Source: Pteria penguin (taxonomy: Eukaryota; Mollusca; Bivalvia; Pterioida; Pteriidae). Taken from it: a stretch of DNA of 64,000 nt. Numbering within the stretch: the first letter of the stretch is position 1; each line of letters starts with the position of its first letter. A model generated the notes under the pieces. That model saw only the letters and a program-made list of their open reading frames with translations. It did no database searches and had not been told where the DNA came from. The translations under genes and the position numbers were made by a program. Location: NCBI GenBank assembly GCA_035048485.1, contig CM068584.1:69104637-69168636 (forward strand). The letters run 5' to 3'. Below, piece by piece: positions 1-12,519 of this stretch.

Positions 1-732
1 AATGAATGAATGAATGAATGAATAAATCAAGGAAGCAGGGAGGGAAGGAAGGATGTAGTACCTTTACAACAGAACTAATGAATGCATGGCTACATGAATA
101 AATAAATACATGTATAGATAAATGAATTAACAAATCAGCGCTTTAATTTTATTGCTTACATTGTAAATGTTGATCTGTGACGAAAGACGAATGATATTGG
201 GGTTAAATCTTCAATCTTTATTCTTTTTATCACTCAATTTTATTACAATTTTTAAAATTATTTCATTTATTTTTTCGTGTTTTCTTTCGCATTGTAAAGG
301 AATGCATATCCATGCATAGATGCATGCATGAATGAATTGCACATTACTACATAGACATCATGCTACTACATTTACACGTCTGGACTGCGCATGTCATTCT
401 TTATTAAAGAAAATAAGATTAAGGTTGACTATTTACCGGAACAAAGCGATCGTTAAATCCCGGCTTAGCTTCTAAATTCTCTCGAATTTATACACAAGGT
501 GAAGCGAAATTCCAGGGATTGTCCCGCCTGCCCCCGGACCTGTACATTGTCACTCGATGAATCTCGTGATAGCAAATGGCAACAATTAAGGGTGTCTTCA
601 AAGGGAGTTAATCAAGCAAACTCTTTCTGTTGGATTCGAACCTAAATCTATTCTACCTGGAGGTCTAACTACAGATGATGGATTCAACGCCCACGAGAAG
701 CTCGCTTATATTACTTTAGGATAACATTTCGT
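1..732. other. No gene seen; degenerate AATG microsatellite at left edge
   Basis: Bases 1-25 are (AATG)n and related AATA/AATG motifs continue to about 130. Near 610-700 a GGATTCGAACC box resembles the B-box of an old minus-strand tRNA-derived SINE, but no full copy can be traced. This is the 3' flank or an intron of gene B. Confidence 0.5.
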
Positions 733-828
733 GAATTTTAATTTTGCGGCAGGTGATCGGTGATTTACAGGTCGCAAATGGAATTTTAATTTTGCGGCAG
801 GTGATCGGTGATTTACAGGTCGCAAATG
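733..828. repeat. 48-bp direct duplication
   Basis: Two adjacent identical copies of a 48-base unit begin GAATTTTAATTTTGCGG, and a third copy starts at 829 and breaks off. A 112-codon reading frame crosses it but shows no domain. Confidence 0.9.
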
Positions 829-1927
829 GAATTTTTGGACGACACGTATTTGCGTATTGGCTTTTTCGACAAACAGCTAATTGCACCGATTTACTTACAC
901 ATGTTATGCGCCCGCATTGCTTCTTGAGGTTATCGAATTACATGAATAACAACAACAACAACAACAACAACAAAAGAAGAATGTTTGAAATCGAAACTAT
1001 TTCATTCATGCATTTTGAAAACGATAGTTTCTTTCTGACTTTGATATCGTCTGTTGCGCAGTTATATGGTGATCTAATATAAAAGTATCTTTCTACACGG
1101 GTTAAAGGGTCATCGTACAACTCAGGGTTTATATTGGAACTATCCCCTTACAGCAATGATAAGAAGTCCTTCGGAAGGAAGTATGAATTTAAAAAGTAAT
1201 AAGAAACACCCAATCTCCACTAATTTACGCCCACTTGGTTTTATCAAGTGCAAACAAACAAACAAAAATTTCTGAGTGAAATCCATATCTGCTCGCTGAA
1301 GCAGCCCAGCGCAAAACAGGACTTATATATTCTATTTACTGAAACCCATTTCAGAATCTTGATATAGTAATTATCCACCTGGATCCACCAGAGCTCGACC
1401 TAGCGTGTTCCCTATCATATTGCTTACATTGCCAGACATCCGTACAAAATTAAATCGAGTATTTACATGCCTCAAATCTACTCTCATCAACCAATCAGAA
1501 TTCGTCTCACTAATAAATTTGCATTAGAAATTGCTTGCGTGTTTTCTTCTGAAATGAAAATGGTGGACTGATGACGTCACTAGCATTGGGTGTTGGCGGA
1601 CTTCGCCTTTGCGATACTAATATATTGCGTTTGAAATATGAACAGACTTGAGTCTTTGTAGCACGTTACATAGAATGAATATGCCTCATTCATCAAGGTG
1701 CTGGTGAATTTTACAAAGACATATCATTTCTTTTCAGTCTGTCAGTTCTTCACTGTATTTTCTTTAAAAGGTTTTACTTCTCGAAATTCCTTTGTTATAA
1801 TATTCATTTTTGGGCCTTTTTTATTATACAGAGTCATTTCCCATATAAACAGGAATCTGACGTCAAATCATTGTGACGTCATACAAATTCTATTTCCTGT
1901 AATGTAATTTTACGCAGATTTTCATAG

Positions 1928-2116
1928 AATAGACCATAATCCGGTTTTGATAAATGACGACTTTTTGTCCGAGCTAATACCTTTTGGCGTTGTTTTTCAA
2001 AGTGACGTTATAATGAATCTATGTCATGCGTTATGACGTCACTATGAAAAACAACGCCAAAATGCATTAGCTCGGACAAAAAGACAGCAGTTATCAAAAC
2101 CGGAATATGGTCTATT
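1928..2116. mobile_element. Foldback element (MITE-like) with ~85-bp inverted arms
   Basis: The left arm starts AATAGACCATAATCCGGTTT and the right arm, reverse complemented, starts AATAGACCATATTCCGGTTT. The arms stay closely similar to GTGACGT, with only a ~20-base spacer. No coding capacity is present. It lies in gene B sequence downstream of the last visible exon. Confidence 0.85.
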
Positions 2117-2298
2117 GGTAGACGACACAGTTGTTTAACGTAAAATATTTGCTGAAATGGGAAATGAAGAACAATTAACTCAGTATTCACAAATAGTGAC
2201 ACTTCCCTTCGGAGGACTATTAAGATGTTTGAAATGAGAAATAATTCTGTATAAAATGATAATAAAAACCGAAATATTATTCGGATACCAATCATCCA

Positions 2299-2329
<31 letters not shown>

Positions 2330-2518
2330 CAGATTTTTATATCCAACAGATGTATTTCTATCATATCATTAAACAAACCCGGACATTTAAGCATAATATT
2401 TGTTTGTGTTAGATAAACTTTGAGACCATGTGATTACGACATGCCATTCCACCCGTGTATGGATCTCTATAAAGCGCCCCCTGGTGAGGGATACAATATA
2501 GCGGTAAATCTTACTCAC

Positions 2519-2622
2519 CTGGATTAGTTTCTCCGTCCGTCAACACAATGGCCACGTCTTGGACATCAGGTCGTGCACCGCGGTCAGTATTAAAAATATC
2601 CGTTCTTGCTTGCTCCAGGCCT
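2519..2622 (-). CDS. Gene B exon 5: vWA domain, LTDGE strand
   Basis: The exon encodes GLEQARTDIFNTDRGARPDV, then QDVAIVLTDGETNP. This is the conserved G...A...F....G.R..V..V.IVLTDG block that follows in vWA domains. The exon runs from ATTTAG to CCAG|GTGAGT in phase 1. The remaining exons are outside the window. Confidence 0.93.
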
Positions 2623-5600
2623 CTAAATAAATAAAGAAACACAACAATTAAGGTGTGTGAAGATCGACTCGCTTACTGACGAAACTTGTCCTCAGTGCTG
2701 CCCCCTGGTGAGAGGGCACGAACAACTGTTCGCTGATTCAACCATCTCTCAGCTCGTATCATTTCACCTTCTGTCTAATTAAGGACAACTGGGTCAATTC
2801 CGACCAAACTTGGTGTGAATGATAACTAGTTTAAGGGCTATTATATCTGTTCTTCAGTCAGATTTTCATAGTCGTAGATTTGTTAAAACTCGAACTTTCA
2901 ACAAAAACTTTAAACATACATGTACTCATGTATGTAATTTTATCAAGATGTGTTTGTGAAACAGAGACGAATACCCCCGACGGCAACAAAGCCCAAATAA
3001 AGCAATTTTTTTTAAATGTAGGTCGACTGTCACGGTCAAAGTCACCAGGTCAAGGACCTTGGTGTAAACTGAAAGGGTTTTTATTAGTGGAATATGCATG
3101 ACAAATATGAAGTTTCTGTCTCTCACGGTTAAAAAAGTTATGGCGAGGATTAAAGTTGATAATAGACAGACGAACAAACACACAAACAAAACACGTGTGC
3201 CTTCGTCGTTTAATGATAAACGCACACGTCTGTATCATTGCATCAGAGCACACACACACACACCGGTGTACACATGTGTTCCAGTGTTCACACGTGTGAC
3301 TATCCGCTTACCTGTAAATAAGTGTACACATTCCGTCTGTGTAGTTAATCTTCTTAACGGCATCTATGATGTCATCAATGACGTTATAGCGGTCCATGGT
3401 AAACTCCAGCCTCGTTCCCGCGCTGAAGGTCAGTACGCCCACTCGCGTGCGGTCGTAGCCGATCTTGAAATGCTTAAGGATTTCGTTGACGAATTTTAAT
3501 TCTTTTGCGAAGTTAAACGGACCAAGGCTTCGGGACGTGTCGATAAGGATGCCTAGGTCGGCGATCAATCCGCACTCACCTGTAAGGTAAAAAAATCACT
3601 ACTTGTAATCTTTAAATGGTGTGGGTAATATCCAAAAAAAAAAAATAAATTAAAAGATGAGTCTTTTAAATGTTTGGTGTAGAGAGGAATTCTACTGTTG
3701 TTGAGGAGACGGACAGGGGAACAGGGATAGAGGAGGGGATGGGGAGAGGGGGCGGTAGAAATAGAGGAGGATGAAAAGGAGGGGAGGATTGAGTACACAG
3801 GAGGAAGTAAGAAAGGACGAATCGGGATGTGAGGGAGGAAGGAAGAAACAGAAAGGATTTGAGTGGGAATGAGAGGAAACAGAACAGAGAAAGGGAGGTA
3901 AGAAAGGGACTGAATGGGCGGGAGAAGGACACGGGAGGAAGGGGAGGGCAGAGGCAGAATGTAGAGGAGGAGAGGAATATGAAGATGGATGGAAGAAAGA
4001 GGACGGGATGGGAGTATGACAGAGGAGGAAACATGGCGGATAGATGGAAGGGAAACGGGGTAAGGAGGATGATACAGGAAGTGAGCGGGAAGAAGAGAGT
4101 AAAACAGGATAGGTGTGGGAGGGAGGAAGAGACAGGAGGCAGAGAGGAGAAAACGGAAGCAGAGTGGGAGGGAGGAAGAGACAGGAGGCAGAGAGGAAGA
4201 AACGGAAGGGGAGTGGGAGGATGAAAAAATTGAAAATTCATTTTTCGTTGTAAAGTGATGAAGAAGGAAGTGAGGAATTACTGAAGAAAGGAAGAGGGAA
4301 AGGATGAAGTCATACTTCCCTTTATGCCCACATATCTATTGAGCACATAGATATTACCTGTATCCGTAACTCTGGCTTTGAGAATTCTACCAATGAAATA
4401 CACCAGAAGACTTAAATGGAATATAAGAGAATCGAATAGAAGGATTTGTCTGCCCTTGTTGAGAACTCTCTCACATTGAGGTGTATAAAAGAGAGATATA
4501 TTTTATTGGCCATATCTTACCATGGCCAATTGATCTAAAAATAGACTAGTAAAAGCAATCAACACGTACAACTTTTATACCAGTCCTTTTTTGCCTCCGC
4601 GGACTATACAAATATACAAGAGCAGATAACTCTCTTAATAAAAATGTCGTATAGTCGATAAACACGGCATACAGCATTAGGGACTGTGCTGGACAAGGAA
4701 GGTTGACTGGTATGAAAGAGGAGGGGAAGGAAAAGGGTATGAGGTTGGGAATATATTGGATGGGAGGAGGAGACAGAGGGAAATATTGGGAGATTGGGAA
4801 AGTTTGAGAGCTGTGTTAGAACCACACCAGCTCGCTTCCAAGTGCGGGATTGACTTCTGGACACATTTTCATTAATTACCCTCTCTCTGTAACAAACCCT
4901 CATATCACTGCTTATCTCATGAGGGGCATACACTCCCGGCACCTCTAACAGCCCCCAGTGCCACATACTATACGGGCTTTCGCTGCCCCCCCCCCCCCTC
5001 TGTGTCACACACTATACGGGCTTTCGCTGCCCTCCCCATGTCACACACTATACGGGATTTTGCTGCCCCCTTTCCTCCCTGATGATGCTAAGAGTAAATA
5101 GTGCTTACCTCCTTCCAGGACGCCATTAGTGTTTTCAGTCTCAACAGCGAAAGGATTCCTTCTGTTAACGTCATTTTCGCGGTCAAAAGGAAATCTTTGT
5201 GCTGCAGCTAAAAACAGAAAACGATCAGTCATAGTCATGTATTCTGTAAATTATTCATCTCCCTTTAAATATCACTGTTAAGCGGTATGGATGATTTATC
5301 ATTTACTTGAAGCATTATTTGTAACCCTTGTTTTAATTTCCTTTAGAGGCCATTCCGTCTGCGAATTTCCTCCATAGTATTTTCATTAACAAAATCAATA
5401 TATAAGGATTTACTTCCTGATTAAATCATGACAGTCTTGAGATCAAACAATTAGAGGGTGAATATGCGTGTGATCACGTGATACAATAGTTATAACCTAC
5501 AATAATAATAACAATTATGATATAATAATGGGATTCAGCAGATGTGCGCGTCCGCCTCGGGTTTAAGATCATCCCCGATTCTTCAATGAAAGAGGTCAGA

Positions 5601-8600
5601 AACATTCCGAATGTATAATACATTTACATTTATGACTTTGGTTTTATCATAACAGATAATGCAAAATTTCCAGTCATAGTTTTACCGATATTATTGTACA
5701 TACATGAATATCAACACTTGGGTTCTCTGCAGAGGATCGAAAAATATGATTTAACATAGAAACTGAAGATAAATCACGAGGGATACATAGACTGGTAATG
5801 CCCGTCTTCGCGCAGGGAATGCAAGCAAGAGCAGGTAACTCCAGTCTAAGTGGTATATCTCTTCTGCAGGCAAAGACTGTATCAGTTAATAGTCGTAGAT
5901 TCAGTGGTACAGCGATGCAGATCATTCAAGCACGAATGGTACCACTGATAAAAGACGAAAATGGTGTCCAGTAATCAGGGCAATAGACCTTTTCGACGTC
6001 ATTGCTGAACTAACATTTTGGTTGGTGAATGGTAACGTTTCCCATAAAAATTTTGAGGTCGTTCGGACGTTACAATGAAATCATCTGAAAACCTACTTAC
6101 CTTGGCACGATAGGAAAATCTGAAAATAGACAAACAAAATATAATCCAAAATCCTATTCCACGTTCACCTCATGAGGGTCTTAGAATAGCACATGAATCG
6201 ATATTTTCCTCAACACAATGGATAGATTTCTTTCTGGTTATAATTTAATTGGAGCTATTTCCCTTTTCCCACATCTTGAATTATACGAGTGAATATTGAA
6301 TGTTAAAGAAGTCCCAAACACATTTGAATCAGGATCATTGACTACACTTTTTCGCCCACTTTTGTTTTAACTCTAGCTCTTCAAATATTTACATGTTTCC
6401 AATCATTCGGCTATGAGCATCACTGAAGAGACATAAATTGTCTGGATGCACATCCGGGGCACAAAAATAAAAGATATATATGTTCTATATTTATTATAAC
6501 CACTAGGCCGGTGTCACTGCTGGTGGACTGATAGTCCCCGAGGGCATCATAAGTCTAGTTTTCAGTGCTTTTACACTAACGTGTAATATAAGCTTGGAAT
6601 TGTTAGTCGTGAAATTTTGTAAATCATTTTAAGAATAAGGAACATCACCCATGCTTAGCTTTTTCAGAGTTTCATTCATTCGACCATGAGCATTACTTAA
6701 GGGCTCTCGATTCTTGGGTGACGTCAAATATATTTCGTCAGAAGGAGGGTGGGGGAACTAAAACTTAATTTGATTTGTCATCATACAAAATAAAATATAT
6801 ATTATAGTAGTAACAAAATATGGTAAAACTATAGGTCGTAAACATATTTTTGATTTGTTATAACTTACAAAATCATATAAGTTGTTTGTATCTATTTTGT
6901 GTCAAAGTAAGAGGGCGGTGCCCTTTTATTTTGCTTCTTATTTTTAAATTTAGTATGTTTATTTATGTTCAAAGAAACCTCTGATATTGTAGTAAGCGTG
7001 CAGAGTACAATTACGAACCACATATATATAACTCATGTCTGTATGAGTCATCGTCTCATAGTTTTTACAATGATTTGTGCACAAAGTAGAGGGGTAGGGT
7101 AATAAAATCTTAATTGGATACATGCATAATACTTTTGTTTATGAAGTACATATTGTAGAATAAAAATAAATTTAAAAAAATGAGATTGGCACATATTTTA
7201 CATTATCAGCACTCTAGATATCACATTTGGATGCATTTGTACGGGGATAATTTTAGCCACCAGTGATACAAGGCAGCCTTTTATCTCATTACATATATAA
7301 AGGATTCTAAAGTTAATACTGAACCATGAAGAAACGATATTATACTGCAAATAAGAAGTGTTTATAATCTGCTGGTTTACATAGTGTTAACACCACCAAT
7401 TTATTTGTCTTTTGTATGTTCCTTAAACCAAAAAAAAAAAAAGGGGGGGGGTGGAAAAGCACGTATTTTTCACTAGAATTTTCTTGGGGGTGGATAATCC
7501 TCAAGAGAAATAGATTGTCGACACGTGCATCTTGTGCACAAAATTGTAACGTACACATGTTCTCATATCTATTATCTAGCTTATATATTTCCGTCAACGC
7601 TCGAGAAATGGTTCGGAGTCACATGACAAATTTAGAAGCACATCTTTGCGAATTAAAAGAATCTTCAAAGCCTCCAACTGTTTTCTCTTAATATTAGCGA
7701 ATTATCATATTTTCTATGTGTGTTCTACTTTCGATTTCAATTTTACATTAATATAATAATAGTAACACTGTCCTATGGCATATTTGTAATTTGGGAAATT
7801 AAAACATGCATAATAGTCATTCATGCATGTTTTAATTTCCCAAATTACATATATGTAATAGACAATATACGAAGCCGTTTTCGTGCCATCTTAAAGAAGA
7901 AAACATTTTTATACATACACTGATACATTTATATATCCATAATTGCATATATTTCAACCTCACACTCACAAACACAATGTACATATGCATGTTTATATAT
8001 CCATAATTGCATATATTTCAACTTCACACTCACGAACACAATGTACATATGCATGTTTATATATCCATAATTGCATATATTTCAACCTCACACTCATGAA
8101 CACAATGTACATATGCATGTTTATATATCCATAATTGCATATATTTCAACCTCACACTCATGAACACAATGTACATATGCATGTTTATTCTAAAACACAA
8201 AGTCACAGCTTATCAATAGAAAGGATTGATTGATTGATTGATTTTTGTTGATTCGTCACACCACGAATATTTCACGGGGCATACAAATTTTGACCTTTGC
8301 AACGGACCCACCCGAAGCAGTGAGGAATCTGTAACGTGTCACGCATACCACGACACGGGGCCTCGGTTTTTACTGTCTCATCTGAAAGACAGGACACCGG
8401 CATGACCAGAGCTGGACTCCAACCCCGGCCTCCCGATCAGAAGTCCAGCGCGATACCACTAGGCCACGCCGGCTTCAATAGAAAGGAAATACTTAAGTTA
8501 AAGTATAATTTATTATGAATGCGAGGGAAAAAAAAAAGAAAAGGGAGGGGGACGTATTATGCCATTAAAGATATTCTGCATTCGTCTTGTAATTAAAAGT

Positions 8601-9079
8601 ATTATAATAGCTGTTAATTATGATTTATACATTTCAAAATTGAAATATTAACTGAATGGTACTTATTTATATGCAGTAAAACACTTGTGATTGCATTATT
8701 ATTTCATTAATGATTGATATTAATTGGTGAGGTTAGTGAAGCAAGTTAGTTTGATTCCAGTGGCTTAAAGCATAAATATAAAAGGGAGGAGATGAGGTTC
8801 CAATACAAACATACTTTAGTTCTGCTATTTGATAGACTGAAATAATATGTATAATGTATTTCAACTAAATTCTGGCTAAACACGACCAAATGTAACTCTT
8901 GCCTGTGTAATTATTTAAACGATCAAACAGTCGCTCCTAAAGAAATTGTTAGAAAATATCAAAAGATTTATTGATGGACGATATTCCATTTCTTTCTGTC
9001 GGTTAATAACACTTATCACTGCAGACTATGGTATATGATAGTTTCTCGTTCGAACGAGAAAACTTACTCGATTTTTGCT

Positions 9080-9116
<37 letters not shown>

Positions 9117-11212
9117 CGAACGAGATAGTTTCTCTATCGAACAAGATTTTTTCTCGTTGGAGCATTCTTTAAAATGGCACAAAAACGGCTTCGTAACAAT
9201 ACATTAAAATAATAATATTGATATATCCAAGTGTAATATTACCTCTGTTACCAGAGAGTAATACACTGTCTATTCCCCATGTACCAATGTACCAATTGAC
9301 ACTGCTTGGAGTCATGTAAGTGTTTTGGCTTCCCTAAGTCCTGCTCGGGATGATTGATTGATTGACTGATTGATTGATTTTTGTTTAACATCACACCACG
9401 AATATTTCATGTATTTGGTGACGGCATCTGCCTGATGAATTGCATATAAATTTTGACCTTTGCAACGGAACCACCCGAAGCAGTGAGGGATCTTTAACGT
9501 GCCATGCCTACCACGATTTTTACTGTCTCATGTCGGCCTCGGTTTTTACTGTCTCATACGAAAGACAGAACACTGGCGTGACCAGAGCGGACTCGAACCC
9601 CGGCCTCCCGATAAGGAGGCGAGCGCAATACCAATAGGCCACGCCGGCTTCGGGAAGTTTGACAGCAGCTGTAGAAAAAGGCTACTTTCTAAAGAGACAG
9701 TGTGGGTAAATTAATAACACCGGCCGTTTGCTTACTGTCTATCTATGTATGATATTTGCTCCGTTTTATACTGGAAAGCTATCAAAAGTTCATGTTTAGG
9801 CAAAGAAAGGAATTGTCACCAATTATCAAAAAAAAAAAAAAAAAAAAAAAGGTCACGTCATGTGACCCGTAATTCTTACAAACTTTAAATCATTGAAGAA
9901 TGTGAAAATATTTTCAAAGAAGGGTCAATACAAACAGCATTTTAAAATATATTCAATGAATTTATTATGAATATAAAGCAAGCATTAGAGCTTCAGTAAC
10001 AAGTTGGCAGACAAGGGCAGCAACTGCAATTACATTTTAGCCATAAGAAAACTATCTATGCCTGAAATTGATATGGCAGCACTATTTAAATTTCAGATAA
10101 ACAAAACAAAACGAGATTTACCGTGACAGGGGGTGACAGGCTGTACTAGGTACGGTATCCATTTATCGGTGAATCAATATTTACACCTGGACACCCCTAT
10201 TATTTAGCATTTGGATTACTTGTCTCGGACATCACAGATTCCAGGTGTGCGACAACTTCCATGTACTTTTATTTTGTTCGTTAGTCCGCCATTACTCTGA
10301 TGGCATTCGTGATGCCACGGAAGGATACTGGATGATACTGTAAGAGGTTGGTGGGGCAGAAATGGTTCCCATAGAAAGTACAAATATACATCATACATTT
10401 GATTTATACATTTCATACCAAAGTTAGAGGCAGTTTTAACCCCCTTCCTCTCTTTTCCAGTAAAGATTTTACCTATTGCACCTATCACCGCTTCGCCCCT
10501 GGTGTTTATTTATTTATTTATCTTATTTATTTGTTTATTTATCTATCTATCTATTATTTATTTATTTATCTGATTTATTCATTGCGGGGGGGGGGGTCAT
10601 TCTTTATGTTACTCAGACACATCTTAATACAGTAACAAAGCCGGCGTGGCCTTGTGGATAAGGTGCTCGGCTCGTGATCGAGAGATCCCAGGTTCGACTC
10701 CCGTCCTGGGCACACCGGTGTTCTGTCTTTTGGATGAAACAGTAAAAACTGATGTCTCGTATCACGGTAGGCGTGGCACGTAAAAGATCCCTCACTGCTT
10801 CGGATGGGTCCGTTGCAAAGGCCTAAATTTGAGTGCAATGCATCAGGCAGATGCCGTCACCATATACGTGAAATAAACGTAAAGTGACGTAAAACAATAT
10901 TCAATATAATAATGGTAATACAGTAACAGCATCTACGTAGTGCATTGTACAGAAATTTAAACCCAAGAAACCGATTCATCATCAGAAGAGAATGAAATTC
11001 TTTTTACTCTAACATACGTACATCTATCACGTGACTTAACCTTGACACTGAATGCGTCATCTTTTTTTGTTGTTGCAAGTCAGTCATATCAGATCCAGAA
11101 CACTACAGTCACTAGGGGCTTGCTCAAGGATAAAAATTGCAGAATAACCCACCCACCCCTCCCTTTTTTCCCTAAAAAAACTCAAAATAAGAATAGATAA
11201 ATAAAGAAAAAG

Positions 11213-11288
<76 letters not shown>

Positions 11289-12057
11289 CCGAAAAGAAAA
11301 AAAGGAAGTTTTATACCATTGCTGGGGTTTTTATGCCATTCGTCTTTAGCTAACCCCATTTGTGATCGTTTTCAATTGACTTATAAATTGTATTATTGAT
11401 CCGATTTAAACTTAAATACAGTATAACATAATGTTATAAAAAGATTTGAATAAATGGCTTCAAAGCGCCACCTATTAAGTCTCGAGATCGCAATCTGCCG
11501 GTACAATAGTCAATACATCCATTAAGCGGATTGACTTCATAGTGGACACAATATCCAGATATAAAACTGACTCGTTTGAATTAACCAGACCATTGGAAGT
11601 TACCGGCGTATGGGGAAAAAATGGGGCGGGGTGATGTTCAACGGAAGAACAGTGATACCTCTCTCTCCCTCTTTAAAAATCTAGTAGCTGCAGACATGAT
11701 TTTGAAAAACTGAAAATAACTGTTTACATATATAAAGAAATATGACAAATTGGGATTAACACTAAACTTGTACTGTCTGCTTTCTTCTTTTACAAAATCC
11801 AACACATTCTGAAAGAAATTTCCAAATGAAAAAAAAAATTGAAATCAATTGAAAGTCATGTCTGTAGCAGAAATAGGTGTGTACCCTCCCATACCCGACA
11901 TTTCATAGCCTTTTTAAAAATGTATAATTCATGAATAATACTTTTTAACATTCAGTCATAAAATATTGATATAAGGAGCTTATATCTAATATCAGTTGAT
12001 TACAGTAACCACTTATTTTCTACTTTTCTTTCTATTCATTTATCTATTTTTTTTTCA

Positions 12058-12088
<31 letters not shown>

Positions 12089-12212
12089 TTTTTGTCTCTT
12101 TTTCTTTTTTTTTTTAAGTTGAGAGATGCAAGATTTTTCCCTGCACTAATTCCTATTCAACTGTCAGACTACTCACCAATGGTGCAATTAACGTCCACAT
12201 ACAGTTCCTCAT
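2519..12212 (-). CDS. Gene B: secreted vWA-domain protein (3' partial, 5 exons)
   Basis: Exons in transcription order are 12212-12177, 6119-6101, 5207-5109, 3579-3312 and 2622-2519. Phases agree throughout (0, 1, 1, 2, 1) and all borders are GT..AG. The product starts with a signal peptide MRNCMWTLIAPL/IFLSCQA. A polar segment with PFDRENDVNRRNP follows, then a vWA domain: LIADLGILIDTSRS with the DxSxS MIDAS motif, GVLTFSAGT, and VAIVLTDGE. The next exon should carry the last part of the vWA fold and is not in the window. vWA domains with an intact MIDAS bind ligand through a divalent metal. Matrilin or collagen VI-like matrix proteins and short secreted vWA proteins are the candidates, and I cannot choose between them. 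Confidence 0.82.
3312..3579 (-). CDS. Gene B exon 4: vWA domain, first two thirds
   Basis: The exon encodes ECGLIADLGILIDTSRSLG, FAKELKFVNEILKHF, the strand RVGVLTFSAG, and DDIIDAVKKINYTDGMCTLI. The MIDAS residues Asp-x-Ser-x-Ser are present, and a Thr in the YTDGMCT loop is a candidate for the MIDAS threonine. The exon runs from CTTACAG to TTTACAG|GTAAGC and leaves in phase 2. Confidence 0.93.
3690..4320. repeat. Long purine-rich tract (GGA/GAA-rich), in gene B intron 3
   Basis: For about 600 bases the plus strand is nearly all G and A, with motifs such as GGGAGGAAGAGACAGGAGGC repeated near 4118 and 4166. Reading frames on both strands here are composition artefacts (Glu/Arg/Gly-rich or Ser/Pro/Phe-rich). 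Confidence 0.85.
4958..5068. repeat. Three copies of a ~35-45-bp repeat just 3' of gene B exon 3
   Basis: The motif CACACTATACGGGCTTTCGC with a following C-run occurs at about 4962, 5007 and 5042. It lies within 50 bases of the exon 3 donor on the intron side. Confidence 0.8.
5109..5207 (-). CDS. Gene B exon 3: mature N-terminal segment
   Basis: The exon encodes AAAQRFPFDRENDVNRRNPF, then AVETENTNGVLEG, a charged region with no recognised domain. The acceptor is TTTTTAG and the donor GGAG|GTAAGC, in phase 1, which makes Gly with the start of the vWA exon. Confidence 0.8.
6101..6119 (-). CDS. Gene B exon 2: 19-nt microexon completing the signal peptide
   Basis: The bases between TTTTCAG and AAG|GTAAGT encode IFLSCQ plus the first base of an Ala codon. 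Phase 0 in and phase 1 out match both neighbours. The likely cleavage lies at the Ala run that follows (CQA-AAQ). Confidence 0.7.
6120..7785. other. Gene B intron 1, left part; nothing recognised
   Basis: AT-rich sequence without coding potential. It contains a poly-A/poly-G run at 7428-7450. Confidence 0.5.
7786..7848. repeat. Perfect 25-bp hairpin
   Basis: GTAATTTGGGAAATTAAAAC plus five bases is followed, after a 13-base loop, by its exact reverse complement. It could be the core of a small foldback element. Confidence 0.9.
7928..8190. repeat. Minisatellite, 64-bp unit, four copies
   Basis: Each unit contains TATATATCCATAATTGCATA and ends ACAATGTACATATGCATG. The copies differ by only a few bases. 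It lies in gene B intron 1. Confidence 0.92.
8226..8473 (-). mobile_element. SINE family B (tRNA-derived), minus orientation
   Basis: Read on the minus strand, a tRNA-like head (GCCGGCGTGGCCTAGTGGTA, then a GGTTGGAGTCC-like B-box) leads into a body with ACAGTAAAAACCGAGGCCCC and TTCGGGTGGGTCCGTTGCAA. It ends in a TTGATTGATTGATT-type simple tail (TCAATCAATC on the minus strand). The same body recurs at 9.35, 10.6, 16.1, 19.3, 32.6 and 47.2 kb. Confidence 0.88.
8474..9030. other. Nothing recognised in this stretch
   Basis: AT-rich intronic sequence of gene B without repeats or coding signals that I can support. Confidence 0.4.
9037..9165. repeat. CT microsatellite between TTCGAACGAGAA palindromes
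   Basis: TTCTCGTTCGAACGAGAA is self-complementary and is followed by a (CT)n tract, then CGTTCGAACGAGA again and a third diverged copy. Confidence 0.75.
9350..9648 (-). mobile_element. SINE family B, minus orientation, with internal duplication
   Basis: Head, body and (ATTG)n tail are as in the copy at 8.2 kb. The segment TTTTTACTGTCTCAT is present twice, a short internal duplication. The B-box GGTTCGAGTCC is intact. Confidence 0.88.
9649..10624. other. No gene; poly-A at 9829-9850 and TTTA-rich low complexity at 10505-10575
   Basis: Low-complexity tracts in gene B intron 1. Otherwise nothing is recognised. Confidence 0.5.
10638..10915 (+). mobile_element. SINE family B with 13-bp target-site duplication
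   Basis: A complete copy with A-box-like GTGGCCTTGTGG, B-box GGTTCGACTCC, the family B body and an AAAACAAT tail. TAATACAGTAACA occurs at 10625-10637 and again at 10916-10928, directly flanking it, as expected from retrotransposition. Confidence 0.93.
11219..11284. repeat. (GA)n(GT)n compound microsatellite
   Basis: About 24 bases of GA repeat run directly into about 42 bases of GT repeat, in gene B intron 1. Confidence 0.95.
11285..12176. other. Gene B intron 1, first part; T-rich tract at 12030-12117
   Basis: No coding signal apart from the exon 1 donor at its right end. A long poly-T tract lies about 60-145 bases inside the intron. Confidence 0.5.
12177..12212 (-). CDS. Gene B exon 1: start codon and first half of signal peptide
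   Basis: This exon has 12 codons, MRNCMWTLIAPL, ending CCATTG|GTGAGT in phase 0. It was chosen because the microexon 6.1 kb downstream starts in phase 0 and continues a hydrophobic stretch ending SCQA, giving a textbook signal peptide. No other candidate first exon was seen. No TATA box is obvious in the 300 bases upstream. Confidence 0.65.
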
Positions 12213-12519
12213 AATGATACCTTAGGTTACACAGAAAGAGGTCCAGATAGACTGCTAATGGTCTGTGATTGAGTCCTTAGTCCCTCGGTCCTCTGTCACA
12301 CAGATGACATAGAAGACTGGTAACAGAGAAGGCGGGTCTCCATACAAACCAGTACTGTATCACGTGACAACACTGATATCCGGCAATGCTCTAATCCCAG
12401 CACCGAATGCCTCATTAAATGTTGACCACGGTCAAATCACACGTCCAGCTGTGGCTATTTCAGTAAGGAGTCAGTCTGAAATATCTCATGTTGTACCTCT
12501 GCAGAGACTTGACCATAGG

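Noticed and set aside
3666..4241. 191-codon Ser/Pro/Phe-rich minus frame and 131-codon Glu/Arg-rich plus frame
   Set aside because: Both are products of the purine tract composition.
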